Source: an uncultured Armatimonadota bacterium (GTDB lineage: Bacteria > Armatimonadota > Armatimonadia > Armatimonadales > Armatimonadaceae). Taken from it: a stretch of 7,877 nt of DNA. Each line of letters opens with the position of its first letter. The first letter of the stretch is position 1. Position numbers and translations under genes: made by a program. The stretch spans positions 1-7,877 of the forward strand of contig CAIYBQ010000599.1 of assembly GCA_903924445.1 (NCBI GenBank), in the 5' to 3' direction. The notes beneath the pieces were generated by a model. The model saw only the letters and a list, made by a program, of their open reading frames with translations. It had not been told where the DNA came from and searched no databases. Positions 5,903 through 7,877 of the stretch are shown here, in pieces.

Positions 5903-7278
5903 TGGCACTCTGGGGTGGAAGGTTCGACACACCAACAGATGCACTGGTCTGGCAGTTCAATCAATCGTTGCCATTTGACCGCAAAATGTGGCGCGAAGAC
6001 ATCACAGGCTCGATTGCACATGCTCGGATGCTCGGTGTTCAGGGAATCATTCCTGCCGCCGATGCCGACGCGCTGGTTGCTGGACTTGTTACCCTGCGTG
6101 ATGACATTGATGCTGGAACAGCAGAGCTTCCTCCGGATGCCGAAGATATCCACTCAGCGGTAGAACAGCTGCTGCGTGAACGCCTTGGACCGGCAGTCGC
6201 TGGAAAACTCCATACGGGCCGCAGCCGCAATGACCAAGTTGCTACTGATATTCGCTTGTGGCTTCGTGGTCGCTGCGACACACTGAAACTGGCACTGCAT
6301 GGACTTCGCAAGCAGCTGGTCGAACTGGCGGATGCCAACCCGGATGCCATCCTTCCTGGACGGACCCACCATCAGCACGCACAGCCCGTCTATCTGGCAC
6401 ACCACCTGTTGGCGTACTTCTGGATGCTTGGCCGTGATGAATCGCGCATCGTGGATGCGCGTATCAGAATGAACCTTCTTCCCCTTGGTGCTGGTGCTCT
6501 CGCTGGGACACCGTATCCGTTGAACCGTCATATGGTCGCGGCGGAGCTGGGCTTCGATGGCGTCTTCGAGAATTCACTGGATGCCGTTGGGGACCGTGAC
6601 TTTGCAATCGAAGTCACCGCAGCCTGCAGCATCACGATGATGCACCTGTCGCGCTTTGCTGAAGAGATCGTCCTCTGGATGTCCCCTGAATTTGGGTTTA
6701 TAGAGCTCTCGGATGCGGTGACAACGGGCTCGAGCATCATGCCGCAGAAGAAGAACCCTGATGTTGCAGAGCTGATTCGTGGAAAGAGTGGGCGGGTCTA
6801 CGGAGACCTCGTTACGCTTCTCACGCTGATGAAGGGCCTTGTGCTCGCTTACAACAAAGACCTACAGGAAGATAAAGAGCCTCTGTTCGACGCGGTAGAA
6901 ACGACAGAGCTCTGTGTTACTCTCATGCAGCGTATGTTGTCGGATGCAAAGTTCAAGAAGGACAGAATGCTTGCATCCATGCATGGCGATTTTTCGACTG
7001 CAACGGATTTGGCGGATGCTCTTGCCGTTGATGGTGTCCCATTCCGCGAAGCGCATGAGATTGTGGGCCGGGTCGTCCGCGGCAGCATCGAGGCTGGAGT
7101 CGGCTTGGAAGATCTGACCTTGGCTGATTTGCAACAATATGATGTTCGCTTTACTGCGCGTGCACTCGATGCGATTACGCCCACGGCAAGTGCCAACGCG
7201 CGGACATCTTATGGTGGAACCGCACGCACAAGCATAGATCATCAGCTCGTCCAAGCACGGATTGCATTGGGTCTCTAA
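5902..7278 (+). CDS. argH: Argininosuccinate lyase
   Basis: ArgH cleaves argininosuccinate to arginine and fumarate, the last step of the pathway. The 458-residue product has normal length and belongs to the fumarase/aspartase superfamily. The N-terminus ALWGGRF is typical. Other markers are HTGRSRNDQVATD (SRNDQ at 108-112), the T155-H156 pair in the second conserved region, and the superfamily signature GSSIMPQKKNPD (276-287) with catalytic-loop serines S277-S278 and K283. The second region reads PGRTHHQHAQPV, where many ArgH proteins have something close to PGYTHLQRAQPV; T, H, Q, A, Q and P are kept, so activity is expected. The start overlaps the previous stop (TAATG), with GGAG at 5888-5891 as a possible ribosome binding site. 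It is the last recognised arg gene; a 92-bp gap follows. Confidence 0.97.
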   Translation: MALWGGRFDTPTDALVWQFNQSLPFDRKMWREDITGSIAHARMLGVQGIIPAADADALVAGLVTLRDDIDAGTAELPPDAEDIHSAVEQLLRERLGPAVAGKLHTGRSRNDQVATDIRLWLRGRCDTLKLALHGLRKQLVELADANPDAILPGRTHHQHAQPVYLAHHLLAYFWMLGRDESRIVDARIRMNLLPLGAGALAGTPYPLNRHMVAAELGFDGVFENSLDAVGDRDFAIEVTAACSITMMHLSRFAEEIVLWMSPEFGFIELSDAVTTGSSIMPQKKNPDVAELIRGKSGRVYGDLVTLLTLMKGLVLAYNKDLQEDKEPLFDAVETTELCVTLMQRMLSDAKFKKDRMLASMHGDFSTATDLADALAVDGVPFREAHEIVGRVVRGSIEAGVGLEDLTLADLQQYDVRFTARALDAITPTASANARTSYGGTARTSIDHQLVQARIALGL

Positions 7279-7332
7279 GCGGGAACAGCCAAGCAGTTAA
7301 TGCACGTAGACAGGTTCAGTGCTACAAAAACC

Positions 7333-7349
7333 TGCTACCCGTGGTAGCA
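7333..7349. repeat. Perfect 7-bp inverted repeat (operator or hairpin)
   Basis: TGCTACC (7333-7339) and GGTAGCA (7343-7349) form a perfect inverted repeat around a CGT spacer. An extra GCTAC half lies at 7321-7325. Read on the + strand no T-run follows, so it is not a standard terminator for argH. On the - strand it is followed by GGTTTTTG, which would fit a minus-strand terminator, but no minus-strand gene is seen on its right side. It could instead be a protein-binding site for the gene starting at 7371, whose ATG lies 21 nt further on. Confidence 0.5.
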
Positions 7350-7370
7350 TCGTCAGTTGGGATATCTAGT

Positions 7371-7646
7371 ATGCAGAACATAAAAGTCCGCTGGTGGAAC
7401 TCATTCAATATTCTTGGCATCCTCATGCTGGGGCTTGGGATTTGTGGATTTGTATTCAAAGGCAAGTTTGTGTTCGATCCGGGCCGACCAGCGCTAGGCT
7501 ATGAGTCAGCGTTGTACGTGGTCACCGGGGGCTTGATGTTCATCAATGCGTGGTTGACACCAACACCGGTGCTTCCAGACAAAGCAAAAGTGCAGAGTAA
7601 AGCAGTCGTGTCGACGCAAGAATCTGCTGAAGGAAAGAATGGATAA
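7371..7646 (+). CDS. Small membrane protein with two predicted helices, function unknown
   Basis: A 91-residue protein I do not recognise. The frame is open upstream to a GTG at 7341, but that codon lies inside the inverted repeat. The ATG at 7371 gives a more natural N-terminus (MQNIKVRWWN), so I use it. No Shine-Dalgarno precedes it. Two hydrophobic segments are visible, about residues 12-29 (FNILGILMLGLGICGFVF) and 46-62 (SALYVVTGGLMFINAWL). Between them is a short polar loop with KFVFDPGRPALGYES. The tail of about 28 residues is hydrophilic with several lysines, serines and glutamates. The basic N-terminus suggests both ends face the cytoplasm. Its stop overlaps the next start (TAATG), so the two genes are probably expressed together. 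No link to arginine metabolism is visible. Confidence 0.75.
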   Translation: MQNIKVRWWNSFNILGILMLGLGICGFVFKGKFVFDPGRPALGYESALYVVTGGLMFINAWLTPTPVLPDKAKVQSKAVVSTQESAEGKNG

Positions 7647-7877
7647 TGGCTAAGGAAGTCTCTATCGAAGAGGGCGTCGTAAAGGTCGTCCGCTGCTCAG
7701 TTACTAATGAACCGATGCAGAATGTCCCGGGTTGGTACTCGGAGGTCAAAGTCCGTTTTGTATCAGACAAGGGCCGAAAGACCACGGATGTCCACGCGGA
7801 TGTCCTGCCTCCAGATGAGCCAGTCGTCAAGCCTGTCGATGAAGAAGAAGGTGATATCAGCCTTGATGAGCTTCAGG
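7646..7877 (+). CDS. Unknown acidic protein, 3' end cut by window edge
   Basis: The ATG overlaps the stop of the preceding membrane-protein gene (TAATG), and AAGGA at 7630-7634 is a possible, somewhat distant, ribosome binding site. The frame stays open for 77 codons to the right edge. The visible part begins MAKEVSIEEGVVKVVRCSVT, followed by NVPGWYSEVKVRFVSDKGRK. These alternating strands suggest a beta-rich soluble domain. After a proline-rich stretch (DVLPPDEPVVKP) it becomes strongly acidic (VDEEEGDISLDELQ). I recognise no family. Open-frame length, overlap with its neighbour and sensible composition make it a likely real gene. Confidence 0.7.
   Translation, partial: MAKEVSIEEGVVKVVRCSVTNEPMQNVPGWYSEVKVRFVSDKGRKTTDVHADVLPPDEPVVKPVDEEEGDISLDELQ

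Noticed and set aside
7307..7312. TAGACA as a -35 box for the gene at 7371
   Set aside because: It matches TTGACA at 5 of 6 positions, but no acceptable -10 box lies 16-18 nt downstream.
7341..7370. GTG start ten codons upstream for the 91-residue membrane protein
   Set aside because: The GTG lies inside the perfect inverted repeat and has no ribosome binding site; the ATG at 7371 gives a better N-terminus.

Overview
The window is a bacterial arginine-biosynthesis locus with no RNA genes, mobile elements or CRISPR. Coding density is very high; GC looks like the mid-50s percent by eye. The lineage cannot be named from the sequence. Three things argue against a classic enterobacterial or Bacillus arg locus: a fused ArgD-ArgF, an ArgG of the long E. 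coli-like subtype, and promoter -10 boxes lying almost on top of start codons, which suggests leaderless transcripts. Groups where leaderless genes are common (for example Armatimonadota, Chloroflexota, Deinococcota) are candidates, but this is a guess.

Region 1 (3-3678, + strand) is a tight operon. It holds argB, cut by the left edge, then a GNAT acetyltransferase, then one continuous gene encoding acetylornithine aminotransferase fused in frame to ornithine carbamoyltransferase, then a 55-residue two-helix membrane protein. Gaps between genes are 1-9 nt. A strong hairpin followed by a T-rich tail closes the operon at 3696-3736.

Region 2 (3715-4224, - strand) is a single GNAT acetyltransferase gene facing the other way. 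It splits the arg genes into two blocks, and its last codons form part of the terminator hairpin. A 77-bp divergent intergenic region (4225-4301) carries a TATAAT-like box a few bases before each start codon.

Region 3 (4302-7278, + strand) is argG, an unrecognised 85-residue acidic protein, then argH. Consecutive genes overlap by 4 and 1 nt (ATGA and TAATG), so translation is probably coupled.

Region 4 (7279-7877, + strand) is a 92-bp gap with a 7-bp inverted repeat, then a small two-helix membrane protein, then the start of an unrecognised acidic protein that runs off the right edge. These two also overlap by TAATG.

The recognised enzymes cover N-acetylglutamate phosphorylation (ArgB), acetylornithine formation (ArgD), citrulline formation (ArgF), argininosuccinate synthesis (ArgG) and cleavage to arginine (ArgH). 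ArgC and ArgJ or ArgE are not in the window and may lie upstream of argB. The first GNAT protein might supply acetylglutamate, but nothing in its sequence proves that. The main points of interest are the ArgD-ArgF fusion and the small unknown genes embedded in the two arg operons.
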